Positions 24,658 to 34,220 of a stretch of DNA of 64,000 nucleotides are shown piece by piece. The notes below the pieces were generated by a model, which did not search any database, had not been told where the DNA came from, and saw only the letters and a list, made by a program, of their open reading frames with translations. Origin of the DNA: Devosia equisanguinis (GTDB taxonomy: Bacteria > Pseudomonadota > Alphaproteobacteria > Rhizobiales > Devosiaceae); NCBI RefSeq assembly GCF_900631955.1, contig NZ_UZWD01000017.1, positions 1-64,000 of the forward strand. Direction: 5' to 3'. The translations under genes and the position numbers were made by a program. Within the stretch, counting starts at the first letter, position 1. The number at the start of each line of letters is the position of its first letter.

Positions 24658-26441
24658 CGGCGGGCCTCCTGGAACAGTGGGCGGACACGGTCAAGGAAGC
24701 CATGGCCCTCGCCCAGTTCGGGCACGCAGGCGATGAGACGCTTGGTATAGTCGTGTTGCGGATCGGTGAGCACCGCCTGGGTGTCGCCCTGCTCGACGAT
24801 TTCGCCATGCCGCATTACCGCGACCCGGTCGCAGACCTGGGCAACGACACCGAAATCGTGGGTGATGAGCAGCAGCGCCAAGCCGCGTTCACGGCGCAGG
24901 TTTTGCAACAATTCGAGGATGCGCGCCTGTACGGTCACATCGAGTGCAGTGGTGGGTTCGTCGGCAATGATGATGTCGGGATCATTGGCGAGCGCCATGG
25001 CAATGCCGACGCGCTGGCGCTGGCCGCCAGAGAGCTCATGCGGATAGGCCGAGGCGCGGCCGGCGGCGTCGCGGATACCGACCCTTTCCATCAGCTCGAC
25101 GGCGCGGGCGCGGGCGGCGGACTTGCCGATGGACTTGTGTGCGAGGATGGCTTCGGCGACCTGATCGCCCACGGAAAACAGCGGATGCAGCGTGGTCAGC
25201 GGGTCCTGGAAGACATAGGCAACGCGCGCACCGCGCAGGGCGATCAAATCCTGTTCGCGCAGCGAGAACGTGTCCTTGCCCTCCACATAGACCGCACCCT
25301 CGGTGACGACACCGGGTGGCGAGGCAACTAGGCCCATGAGCGACAATGCGGTGACCGACTTGCCCGAACCGCTTTCCCCGATCAGGCCGAGGCATTCGCC
25401 CTTGCCGAGGCGGAAGCTGATGCCCTTGACCGCGGGAGTGATGGCATCGCCGGTATCAAAGCCGGTCGACAGGTTTTCGACCACGAGAGCAGGGGCATTC
25501 TCCAGCGTGGGGGCCGGCTTGGCCTTGCGATTGATCTTGGTGACGGCCATCGGACGGTCGAGCGCACCCGAGCGCAGGCGTGGATCGAGCACGTCACGGA
25601 TACCATCGCCGAGCAGGTTGATGCTCATGACCAGGACAAAGATCATGATGCCGGGAATGATCGAGGCATGGGGCGCGGTGAACAATTGCGCACGGGCCTG
25701 GCCGAGCATGGAGCCGAGATCGGAGGTGGGCGGTTGCGCGCCGAGGCCGAGAAAGGAAAGGCCGGCGGTTTCCAGGATCATCCAGCCCACCGTGGTCGAC
25801 ATGGTGATGACGATGACCGGCAGCACATTGGGCAGCACTTCGGTGAACAGAATGGCCGCGTGGCTTTTGCCCGACAGGCGTGCCGCATCGACGAATTCGC
25901 GATTGCGGATGGAGACGGTGACGCCACGGATATTGCGCGCGAAGAAGGGGATATTGACCAGTGCAATGGCGTAGAGCGCGTTGAGCAGGCCCGGGCCGAG
26001 CGCGGCAACGATCGCGATGGCGAGCAGAATATAGGGAAAGGCCATCAGCATATCCACGAAGCGCATGAGAATGCTGTCGGTCGCGCCGCGCGCATAGCCA
26101 GCAACAAGCCCGATCACCGAGCCGAACAGGGCGGCGAGCGCGGTGGCGCTGATCCCGACCAGCAGGGAAACCTGCGTACCCCAGATGAGGCGCGAAAGGA
26201 TATCGCGCCCAAGATGGTCCGTGCCCAGCAGATGGCCCGCAGTGAGTGGTGGCAGCAGACGGTTCGGCTGGTCGGTAATGTCCGGATTGGGGAGCGGCAG
26301 GATTGGCGCCAGCACCGCCACGATGACGATGAAGCCGAAAATGAACAGTCCGGCAGCCGCCAGGCGATTGGCCATCAGCAATTGCCAGTTGCTGCGGCGC
26401 TTGCGGGAAAAAGTCTGGGTGGGAGCGGTCATGTCGGTCAT
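24654..26441 (-). CDS. Peptide ABC transporter permease-ATPase fusion (DppC-DppD)
   Basis: This 595-aa protein joins two subunits. Residues about 1-297 are a DppC-type permease ([16 protein letters not shown] opening, six membrane helices, EAA-like loop ARLSGKSHAAILFTEVLP). After RLRSGALDRP the frame runs without stop into a DppD-type ATPase (Walker A GESGSGKSV, signature LSGGQRQRVGIAMAL, Walker B IIADEPTTALD). The internal ATG at 25550 has no ribosome binding site, supporting a true fusion. ATG 26441 overlaps the dppB stop (ATGA); the longer frame upstream is an artefact inside dppB. Such fusions are known in some bacteria. Confidence 0.85.
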   Translation of the reverse strand: MTDMTAPTQTFSRKRRSNWQLLMANRLAAAGLFIFGFIVIVAVLAPILPLPNPDITDQPNRLLPPLTAGHLLGTDHLGRDILSRLIWGTQVSLLVGISATALAALFGSVIGLVAGYARGATDSILMRFVDMLMAFPYILLAIAIVAALGPGLLNALYAIALVNIPFFARNIRGVTVSIRNREFVDAARLSGKSHAAILFTEVLPNVLPVIVITMSTTVGWMILETAGLSFLGLGAQPPTSDLGSMLGQARAQLFTAPHASIIPGIMIFVLVMSINLLGDGIRDVLDPRLRSGALDRPMAVTKINRKAKPAPTLENAPALVVENLSTGFDTGDAITPAVKGISFRLGKGECLGLIGESGSGKSVTALSLMGLVASPPGVVTEGAVYVEGKDTFSLREQDLIALRGARVAYVFQDPLTTLHPLFSVGDQVAEAILAHKSIGKSAARARAVELMERVGIRDAAGRASAYPHELSGGQRQRVGIAMALANDPDIIIADEPTTALDVTVQARILELLQNLRRERGLALLLITHDFGVVAQVCDRVAVMRHGEIVEQGDTQAVLTDPQHDYTKRLIACVPELGEGHGFLDRVRPLFQEARR

Positions 26442-27385
26442 GCCTTGAGCCTCGGATCGAGCATGGCCTGGGCAACGTCGGCGAGCAGATTGACGAGCAC
26501 ATAGACCGTTGCAGCAACCAGAACGCCGCCCTGGACGAGCAGCAGGTCGCGGGTGGAGACGGCCTTGACCAGCATCTGTCCAAGCCCGGGCCACTGGAAC
26601 ACCGTTTCGATATAGACGGCGCCGCCGAGCACAAAACCGGCCTGAATTCCGAGCACCGGTATGATCGAGACCAGGGCCGCGCGGAATGCGTGGCGGTAGA
26701 TGACCTTGTTTTCGGAAAGGCCCTTGGCGCGCGCGGTGCGGATGAAATCCTGCCGCAGCACTTCGAGCATCGCAGCGCGGGTCAGGCGCGCGACGACGCC
26801 GGTGGCGACGATGGCCAGGGTCGAGGCCGGCAGGATCAGGTGGCGCACAAGATCGGGCAGGTCGCCGCCGCCATACACGGCATACATGCCCGAGGCCGGC
26901 AACAGCCGCCATTGCACGGCGAAGAACAGGATGAAGACCAGACCAAGGAAAAAGGCCGGCATGGAAATGCCGATCAAGACGAAAAAGGTGACGATGCGAT
27001 CGGTCCAGCCGAACTGACGCACCGCCGAGACAATGCCCGCGAGAATGCCGAGGATGGAACAGATGACGAGCGATGCACCGGCGAGGATGAGCGTGGCGCC
27101 GAACCGCTCGACCACCTCGTCGAGCACGGGCCGGTTGAGAATATAGGAGCGGCCGAAATCACCCTGGAGGAGATTGCCGACCCAGATGACATATTGCTCG
27201 GGCCAGGAACGATCGAGGCCCAGCGCCCGATTGATGCGCGCGACATTGTCGGGGGTGGCATAGGAGCCGAGGAGAGCCTGGGCCGGGTCGCCGGGGATCA
27301 GCTTCATCACCAGGAAGACGATGATGGAGAGGCCAAGAATGACCGGGATTGCGGCAAGGAGGCGCTTGGCGATGTAGGTGGGCAT
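26438..27385 (-). CDS. Peptide ABC transporter permease (DppB type)
   Basis: This 315-aa inner-membrane permease has the opening MPTYIAKRLLAAIPVILGLS, LIPGDPAQALLG and QGDFGRS motifs of DppB/OppB proteins, about six membrane helices and the EAA loop (IRTARAKGLSENKVIYRHAFRAA in two parts). ATG 27385 follows a perfect AAGGAGG ribosome binding site; the longer frame to 27487 runs through G/C palindromes and is rejected. It overlaps the permease-ATPase fusion by 4 nt. Confidence 0.88.
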   Translation of the reverse strand: MPTYIAKRLLAAIPVILGLSIIVFLVMKLIPGDPAQALLGSYATPDNVARINRALGLDRSWPEQYVIWVGNLLQGDFGRSYILNRPVLDEVVERFGATLILAGASLVICSILGILAGIVSAVRQFGWTDRIVTFFVLIGISMPAFFLGLVFILFFAVQWRLLPASGMYAVYGGGDLPDLVRHLILPASTLAIVATGVVARLTRAAMLEVLRQDFIRTARAKGLSENKVIYRHAFRAALVSIIPVLGIQAGFVLGGAVYIETVFQWPGLGQMLVKAVSTRDLLLVQGGVLVAATVYVLVNLLADVAQAMLDPRLKA

Positions 27386-27430
27386 GGGTTCCTCCTTGGT
27401 GCAGCGCGTGGGGGAGGCCCCCCACCTAGC

Positions 27431-27519
27431 CTCCCCCTGAAGGAGGGGGAGGGAGAGTTCGCGTTTGCTGCGGGGGTGGTGAGCCACCGGCAGACTCCTC
27501 CCCCTGTTTCAGGGGGAGG
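27431..27519. repeat. G/C palindromes between binding-protein and permease genes
   Basis: Two palindromes occur here. CTCCCCCT (27431-27438) pairs with AGGGGGAG (27444-27451). CCTCCCCCTG (27497-27506) pairs perfectly with CAGGGGGAGG (27510-27519) across a TTT loop. They look like REP-type intergenic elements of alphaproteobacteria. Located just after the binding-protein gene, they could stabilise its mRNA 3' end or attenuate read-through to the permeases. Confidence 0.7.
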
Positions 27520-27543
27520 TCGGGTGGGGGTATGCCGCCTTTG

Positions 27544-29112
27544 TTACTGCTTGGTCACATCCCGCAAGACCAGGCTGAAGTCTGGTTGCAGTTCGAAATC
27601 GCCGACGGCGCTGGTGACCACGGCATTCTGCTTCCAGTTGGCGACGAAGAGCCAGGGGGCATCTTCGTGGGTGATGGCCTGGACCTGCTTGTAGAGCGCG
27701 CCGCGCTCTTCCGGATCGGTCGAGATGCGCGCCTGGTCGAGCAAGGCGTCCACTTCCGGATTGGAATAATAGGACGAATTGAAGCCGCCCTCGGCCGGGA
27801 AGGCAGCGGTGCGCAGGGTGAGGAAGGGCAGGGTGTCGGGATCGGACGTCATCCAGGCCATCTCGGCCATGTCGCCCTTGCCTTCAAGACCCGGATTCAC
27901 TTCCGAAAGGAAGGTGTTCCACTCATAGGTCTTGATCTCGACCTTGAGCCCGACCGCCGCCAGATCGGCCTGGATGGCCGTGCCCATGGGCACGGGATCG
28001 AGCATGCCCGAGCCGCCTTCGGTCACAAGAAACGTCAGGCTTGCGCCTTCCGCGCCAGCTTCGGCCAGCAGTTCCTTGGCTTTTGCCGGGTCGTAGGGAT
28101 AGGGCTGGACGTCTTCGTTATAGGCCCAGTTGAAGGCTGGCGGGATCGGGCCGGCAGAGACGTCGGCCGTGCCCTGCAGCACGTCGTTGACCAGGCTTTC
28201 CTTGTTCACCGCATAGTTGACCGCCTGACGCACGCGCTTGTCGGCAAAGGGGCCGTCCTTGGCGTTGAGCATGACGTACCAGACATGGGGGCCGGTGGCT
28301 TCGACCACCTGGAAATTGGCGTCGTTGCGGAACTGGGCGACGTTGTCGGGCGGGGTTTCCAGCAGCACATCGATGCCGCCAGAAAGCATCTCGGCAACGC
28401 GGGTATTGGCGTCGGTGATGGGCCGGAAGATCACAGCTTCAAGCGATGGCGCACCATCCCAATAGGCGTCATTGCGCGAGGCGACGACGCTGGTATTGGA
28501 CTGCCATTCCTCGAACTTGAACGGACCCGTACCCACAGGATGACGGCCGTAATCGGCGCCATATTGCGCGACGGCGGCGGGTGATACGATCAGACCTGTG
28601 GGCGAGGCCAGATTGCTCATGAACGGCGCGAACGGCTCGTTGAGCGTGAATTTCACCGTCAGATCATCGACCGCTTCGATGTCCTTGACCGAAGAGAAGA
28701 AGAAGGCCAGCGGGAAGGGGCCGGTCGAAGCGTAAGGGTGGTCTTCCTTCAACATGCGATCGAAGTTGAACTTGACCGCTTCGGCGTTGAACGGAGTGCC
28801 GTCGTGGAAGGTGACGCCTTCTCGCAGGTTGAAGGTGTATTCAAGACCGTCCTCGGAAATGGTCCAGTCGGTGGCCAGAGCCGGTTCGATTTCCAGCGTG
28901 CCGGGCGCATTGCGCACCAGGCCGTCATAGATATTGACGGCAATGCGGAAGTCATTCGAGGCGGTCGAGACATGCGGATCGAGCGATGCCGGCTCGGCGA
29001 TCTGGCCGATCACCAGCACATTTGGTGGTGTCTGGGCCATGGCCGGGGAGACCAGGGCCAGGGCGGTGGCGGCGAGCAGAAGCGGCGCCAGGCCTTTCCA
29101 GTTGCGGATCAT
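27544..29112 (-). CDS. Peptide ABC transporter substrate-binding protein
   Basis: This 522-aa periplasmic protein of the SBP_bac_5 (DppA/OppA) family starts at ATG 29112 (MIRNWKGLAPLLLAATALAL) after a GGAGG ribosome binding site, with a Sec signal peptide ending AMAQ. Typical segments are EPASLDPH, YDGLVR, EDGLEYTFNLREGVTFHDG and PVGTGPFKF. It delivers peptides (or related solutes) to the permeases downstream. It is the first gene of a six-gene minus-strand operon and reads from the inverted repeat at 29180-29224. The ligand is not predictable from sequence. Confidence 0.88.
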   Translation of the reverse strand: MIRNWKGLAPLLLAATALALVSPAMAQTPPNVLVIGQIAEPASLDPHVSTASNDFRIAVNIYDGLVRNAPGTLEIEPALATDWTISEDGLEYTFNLREGVTFHDGTPFNAEAVKFNFDRMLKEDHPYASTGPFPLAFFFSSVKDIEAVDDLTVKFTLNEPFAPFMSNLASPTGLIVSPAAVAQYGADYGRHPVGTGPFKFEEWQSNTSVVASRNDAYWDGAPSLEAVIFRPITDANTRVAEMLSGGIDVLLETPPDNVAQFRNDANFQVVEATGPHVWYVMLNAKDGPFADKRVRQAVNYAVNKESLVNDVLQGTADVSAGPIPPAFNWAYNEDVQPYPYDPAKAKELLAEAGAEGASLTFLVTEGGSGMLDPVPMGTAIQADLAAVGLKVEIKTYEWNTFLSEVNPGLEGKGDMAEMAWMTSDPDTLPFLTLRTAAFPAEGGFNSSYYSNPEVDALLDQARISTDPEERGALYKQVQAITHEDAPWLFVANWKQNAVVTSAVGDFELQPDFSLVLRDVTKQ

Positions 29113-29179
29113 TGATAACCTCCTTGCGTTCCCTTGCCCTTGCCTCACGCGGTGGAGCATGTGAGAAGGGCTTCAGGTA

Positions 29180-29224
29180 ATTTATCATCATAAATTTGCC
29201 GGCTGTCAATTTATGATGATAAAT
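29180..29224. promoter_or_regulatory. Large inverted repeat, candidate GntR operator
   Basis: ATTTATCATCATAAATT (29180-29196) and AATTTATGATGATAAAT (29208-29224) are perfect 17-bp inverted copies separated by 11 nt, between two divergent genes. Each arm is itself nearly palindromic (ATTTAT-N4-ATAAAT), so this could be two operator sites for dimers. The nearby FCD-type GntR regulator is the likely binder. The AT-rich arms probably overlap both promoters. Confidence 0.75.
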
Positions 29225-29243
29225 GACGCAAAGAGGATGTTGC

Positions 29244-29885
29244 ATGACCTTTTCCATCGTCGCCCGCGACCCAAAAACCGGTGCCTTCGGCGTTGCCACC
29301 GCGACCGCCGGACCGATGGTTGGAGCGCTGGTGCCCCATACGCGCCAAGGTTTCGGGGCCGCGGCGACACAGGCGATGACCAACCCTTATCTGGCGATAG
29401 ATGCACTCGGCGCACTCAACGATCTGGGGGCGGAACAGGCACTGCATCATGCCTTGACGAAGGACGACAAGGCAGACCTTCGCCAGGTGATCATCGTCGA
29501 TCTCGATGGCTCGGCGGTTGGCTGGACGGGCGGTCAATGCATTGGATTTGCCGGTCATCTACTGGGCGAAGGCGTGGCCGTTGCCGGCAATATGCTCACC
29601 GGCGAGGCTGTTCTGGCCGATATGATGGATGCCTATCGCGACATTCTGGCGAAATCGTCCTTCGCAGCGGCCTTGTTTGCTGCGCTCCGGGCTGGTGCGG
29701 AAGCGGGCGGTGACAAGAGGGGGCTGGGCTCCGTGGCCCTCCGCGTTCACCATGGCCAGGCCTTTCCCGAAATCGACCTTCGGGTCGACATGTCGGATGC
29801 CCCTCTTGCGTCTCTCGAGGCCTTGTTGGAGCAAGCCACTCATGGTGGATATGCGGACTTCTTCGGCACGGTGCCTCGACGCTGA
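29244..29885 (+). CDS. DUF1028 protein (Ntn-hydrolase-like)
   Basis: This 213-aa protein starts at ATG 29244 (MTFSIVARDPKTGAFGVATAT), the standard beginning of DUF1028 proteins; an ATG at 29223 lies inside the inverted repeat and adds seven odd residues. Characteristic segments are GAAATQAMTNP, VDLDGSAVGWTG and GVAVAGNML. The family is placed among Ntn-hydrolase-like folds and often accompanies peptide or amino-acid-derivative utilisation genes. It is divergent from the peptide-import operon and shares its regulatory region, so a role in processing the imported compound is plausible but not shown. Confidence 0.8.
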   Translation: MTFSIVARDPKTGAFGVATATAGPMVGALVPHTRQGFGAAATQAMTNPYLAIDALGALNDLGAEQALHHALTKDDKADLRQVIIVDLDGSAVGWTGGQCIGFAGHLLGEGVAVAGNMLTGEAVLADMMDAYRDILAKSSFAAALFAALRAGAEAGGDKRGLGSVALRVHHGQAFPEIDLRVDMSDAPLASLEALLEQATHGGYADFFGTVPRR

Positions 29886-29999
29886 CCGCTTGGCCGCTGC
29901 GGTCATCTTGGGTGCTTAACGCCCGACCCCAAACGAAATTTCATCCGTGCGGCTGACCAAATAACGCCCGCCGGTCCAATTTCGCCGCTTGCATGCGGT

Positions 30000-30011
30000 A
30001 TGTTATTACAT
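30000..30011. promoter_or_regulatory. Candidate metal-regulator operator upstream of nikA
   Basis: ATGTTATTACAT is a 10-of-12 palindrome 31 nt before the nikA ATG. With flanks (TATGTTAT-TAC-ATTACGAAA) it resembles alphaproteobacterial Zur/Fur-family boxes on the left arm and more loosely on the right arm; it is also compatible with a degenerate NikR site (GTATG...CATTAC). No nikR or fur-type gene is in the window. Confidence 0.4.
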
Positions 30012-30042
30012 TACGAAATCCCGAAATTCATCGGGGGTCTTC

Positions 30043-31608
30043 ATGAACATCCGCTCGCTTGCTGGCGTCGCTCTGGCGCTCAGCCTTTTCCTGCCGTTGG
30101 GCGCTCAGGCCCAGACGCTGGACTTTTCCTGGCAACTCAATGTCGGTCCGCTCAATCCGCACCAATATGGCGCCAACCAGATGTTCGCCCAATCCATGGT
30201 CTATGAGCCGCTGGTCAAGTACCAGGCGGACGGCTCGGTGGCTCCATGGCTGGCTGAAAGCTGGACCGTCTCCGAAGATGGCACGACCTACATCTTCAAG
30301 CTGCGGCCAGGTGTGAGCTTCTCCAATGGCGAGCCGTTCAATGCCGCCGCCGTGGTGAAGAACTTCGACACCGTCCTCGCCAACAAGGCTGACCATAGCT
30401 GGCTTGGCCTGGTCGCCGCCCTGGAGAAAGTCGAGGCGGTGGATGACCTGACCGTCGAGATCGTCACCAAGAAGCCCTACTATCCAATGTTGCAGGAGCT
30501 CTCGCTGGTGCGGCCTGTGCGCTTTCTGGCGCCCGCCGGCTTCCCGCCTTCCGGCAACACGGCCGAGGGCATTGCTGCGCCGATCGGAACGGGCCCCTGG
30601 GTGCTTTCGGAATCGGTGCTCGGCCAGTACGACGTGTTTGTCCGCAACGAAACCTATTGGGGCGACAAGCCGGCCTTTGAAAGCGTGCGGGTAAAGGTGA
30701 TCGCCGATCCCAATACCCGCGCCATTGCCTTCCAGACCGGCGAAATCGACCTGATCTATGGTGCTGATGGGCAGGTGACGCCCGACACTTTCCACATGCT
30801 GTCGCAGAGCGGTTTTGAGTCGGGCGTGTCTGCGCCTTACGAGGCCATGGCCCTGGCCTTTCATTCGGGCAAGGCACCAACCAACGACCTGGCGGTTCGC
30901 CAGGCGGTGAACCACGCGATCAACAAGGACGCGATCATCGACAACGTGTTCTACGGCACGCAGCGCCGGGCGGACACGCTGTTCCCGACCACCATCCCCT
31001 ATGCCGATATCGGTCTTGAACCCTATGCCTATGATCCTGCCAAGGCCGCTGCGCTGCTCGACGCTGCCGGCTGGACGCTGGCTGATGGCCAGACCGTCCG
31101 CTCCAAGGATGGTGTCGCGCTTGCCATCGAGTTGCTCTATCCGGCGCCAGACGCGACCATGAAATCGGTTGCCGAAGTGGTGCAGGCCGATCTGGCCGCC
31201 ATCGGCATCGCCATTCGTCTCGTCGCCGCCGAAGACGCGGAATTCTATGGCCGCCGCACCGAGGGCAATTTCGAGATGATCTTCAACCCCACCTGGGGCG
31301 CCCCCTATGACCCGCACGCCTTCCTCAGCGCGATGCTGGTGCCCGTCAATGGTGGCTATCACGCGCTTTCGGGCCTGCCGGAGAAGCCCGCCGTCAACGC
31401 TGCCATCACCGCCGCGCTGAATTCGACGGACGAGACGGACCGACAGGCACGATATGACTTTGTCATGCGCACCCTGCACGAGGAAGCCCTCTACGCCCCG
31501 ATCAGCAATCTGGCGGCGATCGGCGTGGTCGGGCCGGATGTCACGGGCCTGACCTTTGGCGCAACCTCCTACGACTTCCCGTTCGAAACGCTCAAGCCCA
31601 AGCAGTGA
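30043..31608 (+). CDS. nikA: Nickel ABC transporter substrate-binding protein NikA
   Basis: This 521-aa periplasmic protein starts at ATG 30043 with a signal peptide ending AQAQ; an in-frame ATG upstream is rejected. Long stretches agree with Escherichia coli NikA as I recall it: [53 protein letters not shown] and [13 protein letters not shown]. The region includes equivalents of Arg137 (LVRPVRF) and Trp398 (TWGAP), residues reported near the nickel chelate site. It binds a nickel-metallophore complex and delivers it to NikBC. First gene of nikABCDE. Confidence 0.92.
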   Translation: MNIRSLAGVALALSLFLPLGAQAQTLDFSWQLNVGPLNPHQYGANQMFAQSMVYEPLVKYQADGSVAPWLAESWTVSEDGTTYIFKLRPGVSFSNGEPFNAAAVVKNFDTVLANKADHSWLGLVAALEKVEAVDDLTVEIVTKKPYYPMLQELSLVRPVRFLAPAGFPPSGNTAEGIAAPIGTGPWVLSESVLGQYDVFVRNETYWGDKPAFESVRVKVIADPNTRAIAFQTGEIDLIYGADGQVTPDTFHMLSQSGFESGVSAPYEAMALAFHSGKAPTNDLAVRQAVNHAINKDAIIDNVFYGTQRRADTLFPTTIPYADIGLEPYAYDPAKAAALLDAAGWTLADGQTVRSKDGVALAIELLYPAPDATMKSVAEVVQADLAAIGIAIRLVAAEDAEFYGRRTEGNFEMIFNPTWGAPYDPHAFLSAMLVPVNGGYHALSGLPEKPAVNAAITAALNSTDETDRQARYDFVMRTLHEEALYAPISNLAAIGVVGPDVTGLTFGATSYDFPFETLKPKQ

Positions 31609-31615
31609 GGTTGCC

Positions 31616-32560
31616 GTGCTCGGCTACACGCTCCGACGCCTGCTGCTGCTGATCCCGCTGCTGCTGGTCGTTTCCTTTGCCATCTTCGCGATCATCCGGC
31701 TTGCGCCGGGTGATCCCGCATTTCCCTATCTGCGCCTGCAGAACATTCCGCCGACCCCGGAAGCGCTGAGCATGGCTCGGACGGCTCTGGGGCTCGACCA
31801 GCCTTTGCTCACCCAGTATTGGAGCTGGCTGACGGCGGCCTTGCAGGGCGATTTCGGTATTTCCTTTGCCACCAAGCGCCCTGTGCTCCAGGACATCGCC
31901 TATTATATGCCGGCCACGTTGCTGCTGGCGGGGATCGCGCTGGCATTCACGCTGATCGTCTCCTTTCCGCTCGGCATCTGGTCGGCGCGCTACAAGGATC
32001 GCTGGCCCGATCAGGTGGTGCGCACGATTGCCTTTTTCGGCGTGTCGACGCCTAATTTCTGGCTGGCCTTCCTGCTTATCCTGCTGTTTTCCGTGCAATT
32101 GCACTGGCTGCCACCCTTCGGCGCCGGGACCTGGTCCCATATGGTCATGCCCGTCATCACCGTGTCGCTGATGTCGCTCTCGATCAATGCGCGCCTGCTG
32201 CGGGCCAGCCTGCTCGAAAATGCCAATGCCCGCCACGTCGCCTGGGCTCGTATGCGCGGCCTCTCCGACCGGCAGGTCGAGCGGCGCCACGTGCTTCGCA
32301 ATGCGATCCTGCCCGTCCTCACCGCCACCGGAATGCATCTTGGGGAATTGATCGGCGGGGCGCTGATCGTGGAGACCATCTTCGCCTGGCCCGGCGTCGG
32401 TCGCTATGCCGTCAGCGCCATTGCCAACAAGGACTTTCCGGTGATCCAGTGTTTCACCCTCTTCATGGTGGTCGTCTTCGTCGTCTGTAATCTCCTGGTC
32501 GATATCCTGACTGCGGCTCTCAATCCCCAGCTGCGGCTGGGCGAGGAGGCACAGGCATGA
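31616..32560 (+). CDS. nikB: Nickel ABC transporter permease NikB
   Basis: This 314-aa membrane protein starts at GTG 31616, 7 nt after nikA; the longer frame lies within nikA. It has the DppB/NikB architecture: an N-terminal helix, [20 protein letters not shown], about six membrane helices and the EAA loop ([20 protein letters not shown]). It overlaps nikC by 4 nt. Assignment to nickel rests on the flanking nikA. Confidence 0.85.
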   Translation: MLGYTLRRLLLLIPLLLVVSFAIFAIIRLAPGDPAFPYLRLQNIPPTPEALSMARTALGLDQPLLTQYWSWLTAALQGDFGISFATKRPVLQDIAYYMPATLLLAGIALAFTLIVSFPLGIWSARYKDRWPDQVVRTIAFFGVSTPNFWLAFLLILLFSVQLHWLPPFGAGTWSHMVMPVITVSLMSLSINARLLRASLLENANARHVAWARMRGLSDRQVERRHVLRNAILPVLTATGMHLGELIGGALIVETIFAWPGVGRYAVSAIANKDFPVIQCFTLFMVVVFVVCNLLVDILTAALNPQLRLGEEAQA

Positions 32561-33432
32561 GCGCCGAGGCGACTCTGGGCGCCGTCTCCCCGGCCCCCAA
32601 TTTCACACGTGGCGTCGGGCGAATTGCCATCGGCCTCGCCCTGATCGTCGTGCTGATCATGGCAATCGCGGCACTGTTCGCACCCCTCATCGCCCCGCAC
32701 GATCCCAATCTTGTCAGCCTGGTGGAGAAGCTGCAGGGGCCCAGTGCCGGTCATTGGCTGGGCACCGACCATCTGGGCCGCGATATTCTCTCGCGACTGC
32801 TCTATGGAACGCGCATGTCGCTCGGCTCGGTCGTGCTCTGCATTGCCCTGATCATGGCGATGGCCATTCCCCTGGGCGGTGCCGCCGGCTTTATCGGTGG
32901 TCGGGTCGATCAGGCGCTCATGCGCTTCTGCGACGCCATGATGACCTTTCCCACGGTCGTCCTGGCGCTCTTTCTCATCGGCGTGCTTGGCACCGGCCTC
33001 ACCAATGTGGTCATCGCCATCGCCATTTCGCACTTTGCCTTCTACGCCCGGCTGGTGCGCAGTGTCGTTCTCAATCTGCGCTCGGCCGACTATGTCACCG
33101 CATCGCGCCTCTCCGGTGCCAGCCGCCCACGTATCTTCATCGAGCACTTCCTGCCGCCCATCGCAGCGCAGATGGTGGTGCTGGCAACGCTCGACGTTTG
33201 CCACATGATGCTGCATGTTTCGGGTCTGTCCTTCCTCGGGCTCGGCGTCGAAACGCCCACTGCCGAATGGGGCGTGATGATTTCCGATGCGCGGCAATTC
33301 ATCTTTACCCAGCCCATGCTGATCATCCTGCCGGGCCTATGCCTGCTGTTCTCGGTCATGGCGGCATATATCCTGGGCGAAGCCCTGCGCGATCGCCTCG
33401 ATCCTCATGGCCATCAGGGACACCACCATTGA
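32557..33432 (+). CDS. nikC: Nickel ABC transporter permease NikC
   Basis: This 291-aa DppC/NikC-type permease has [18 protein letters not shown], about six membrane helices and the EAA loop [20 protein letters not shown]. The C-terminus ends [10 protein letters not shown], a short histidine tail unusual for peptide permeases and consistent with metal handling on the cytoplasmic side. Its ATG overlaps nikB by 4 nt and its stop shares a base with the nikD ATG. Confidence 0.87.
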   Translation: MSAEATLGAVSPAPNFTRGVGRIAIGLALIVVLIMAIAALFAPLIAPHDPNLVSLVEKLQGPSAGHWLGTDHLGRDILSRLLYGTRMSLGSVVLCIALIMAMAIPLGGAAGFIGGRVDQALMRFCDAMMTFPTVVLALFLIGVLGTGLTNVVIAIAISHFAFYARLVRSVVLNLRSADYVTASRLSGASRPRIFIEHFLPPIAAQMVVLATLDVCHMMLHVSGLSFLGLGVETPTAEWGVMISDARQFIFTQPMLIILPGLCLLFSVMAAYILGEALRDRLDPHGHQGHHH

Positions 33433-34220
33433 TGACGCAACCGCAAACGCTCGCCATCGAAAATCTATGTATCTGCGCCCGGCGCGAGGGGCAGGATATC
33501 CAATTGGTTCGCGAGCTGTCGCTTACGCTCGAGCGCGGTGAAATTCTGGCCCTGGTGGGCGGTTCTGGCTCGGGGAAATCCATGACCTGTGCCGGCGCGC
33601 AGGACGTCCTGCCACCCGGTGTCTATCGGCGCGCCGGCCGGGTATTGGTCGATGGTAGCGACGTCGCACCCAAGTCATTGCGCGGCCGTACCGTCGCGAC
33701 GGTGCTGCAGAACCCGCGTTCGGCCTTCAACCCGCTCCGCACCATTTTCGATCATGCGAGAGAGGTGCGACGCGTGGCGCGCGCCGACGCCGCCGAGGAT
33801 CGGGCGGCGACGATCGCGGCCCTGTCTGATACAGGTCTCGACGAGCCCGAGCGCGCGCTCGCCCTTTATCCGTTCGAGATGAGCGGCGGCATGCTGCAAC
33901 GCGCCATGATTGCCCTGGCGCTACTGTCGGGTGCTCCCTTTCTCTTTGCCGACGAACCGACGACCGATCTCGATCTCGTCGTGCAGGCCCGCATCCTCGA
34001 TCTTCTCGAAGGTCTCGTCGCCAACCGCGGCCTCGGCATCTTGCTGGTCTCCCACGACATGGGCGTCGTGGCCCGGCTGGCGACCCGTGTCGCGGTGATG
34101 CAGGAGGGCCAGGTCGTCGAAGAGGGCAGTGTCGAGCGCATCTTCTCGGCGCCGCAGCACGCGGTTACCCGCGAACTCGTCGCCGCTCATCTCGCGCTCT
34201 ATGCCGGAGAATCCGCATGA
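33432..34220 (+). CDS. nikD: Nickel ABC transporter ATPase NikD
   Basis: This 262-aa ATPase starts at ATG 33432, overlapping the nikC stop by one base (TGATG); the longer frame inside nikC is rejected. It has Walker A GGSGSGKSM, the degenerate NikD-type signature MSGGMLQRAMIALAL, Walker B FLFADEPTTDLD and switch SHDMGV. The signature GGMLQR rather than GGQRQR is what I expect of NikD. It overlaps nikE by 4 nt. Confidence 0.86.
   Translation: MTQPQTLAIENLCICARREGQDIQLVRELSLTLERGEILALVGGSGSGKSMTCAGAQDVLPPGVYRRAGRVLVDGSDVAPKSLRGRTVATVLQNPRSAFNPLRTIFDHAREVRRVARADAAEDRAATIAALSDTGLDEPERALALYPFEMSGGMLQRAMIALALLSGAPFLFADEPTTDLDLVVQARILDLLEGLVANRGLGILLVSHDMGVVARLATRVAVMQEGQVVEEGSVERIFSAPQHAVTRELVAAHLALYAGESA

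Noticed and set aside
24657..26912. Extension of the permease-ATPase fusion to 752 aa
   Set aside because: The extra 157 N-terminal residues are Arg/Pro/His-rich and are the wrong frame of dppB; ATG 26441 with the ATGA overlap is the natural start.
27420..27520. CRISPR-like repeated G/C blocks
   Set aside because: The blocks are palindromes of unequal spacing without uniform spacers; no cas genes or regular repeat arrays were seen anywhere in the window.
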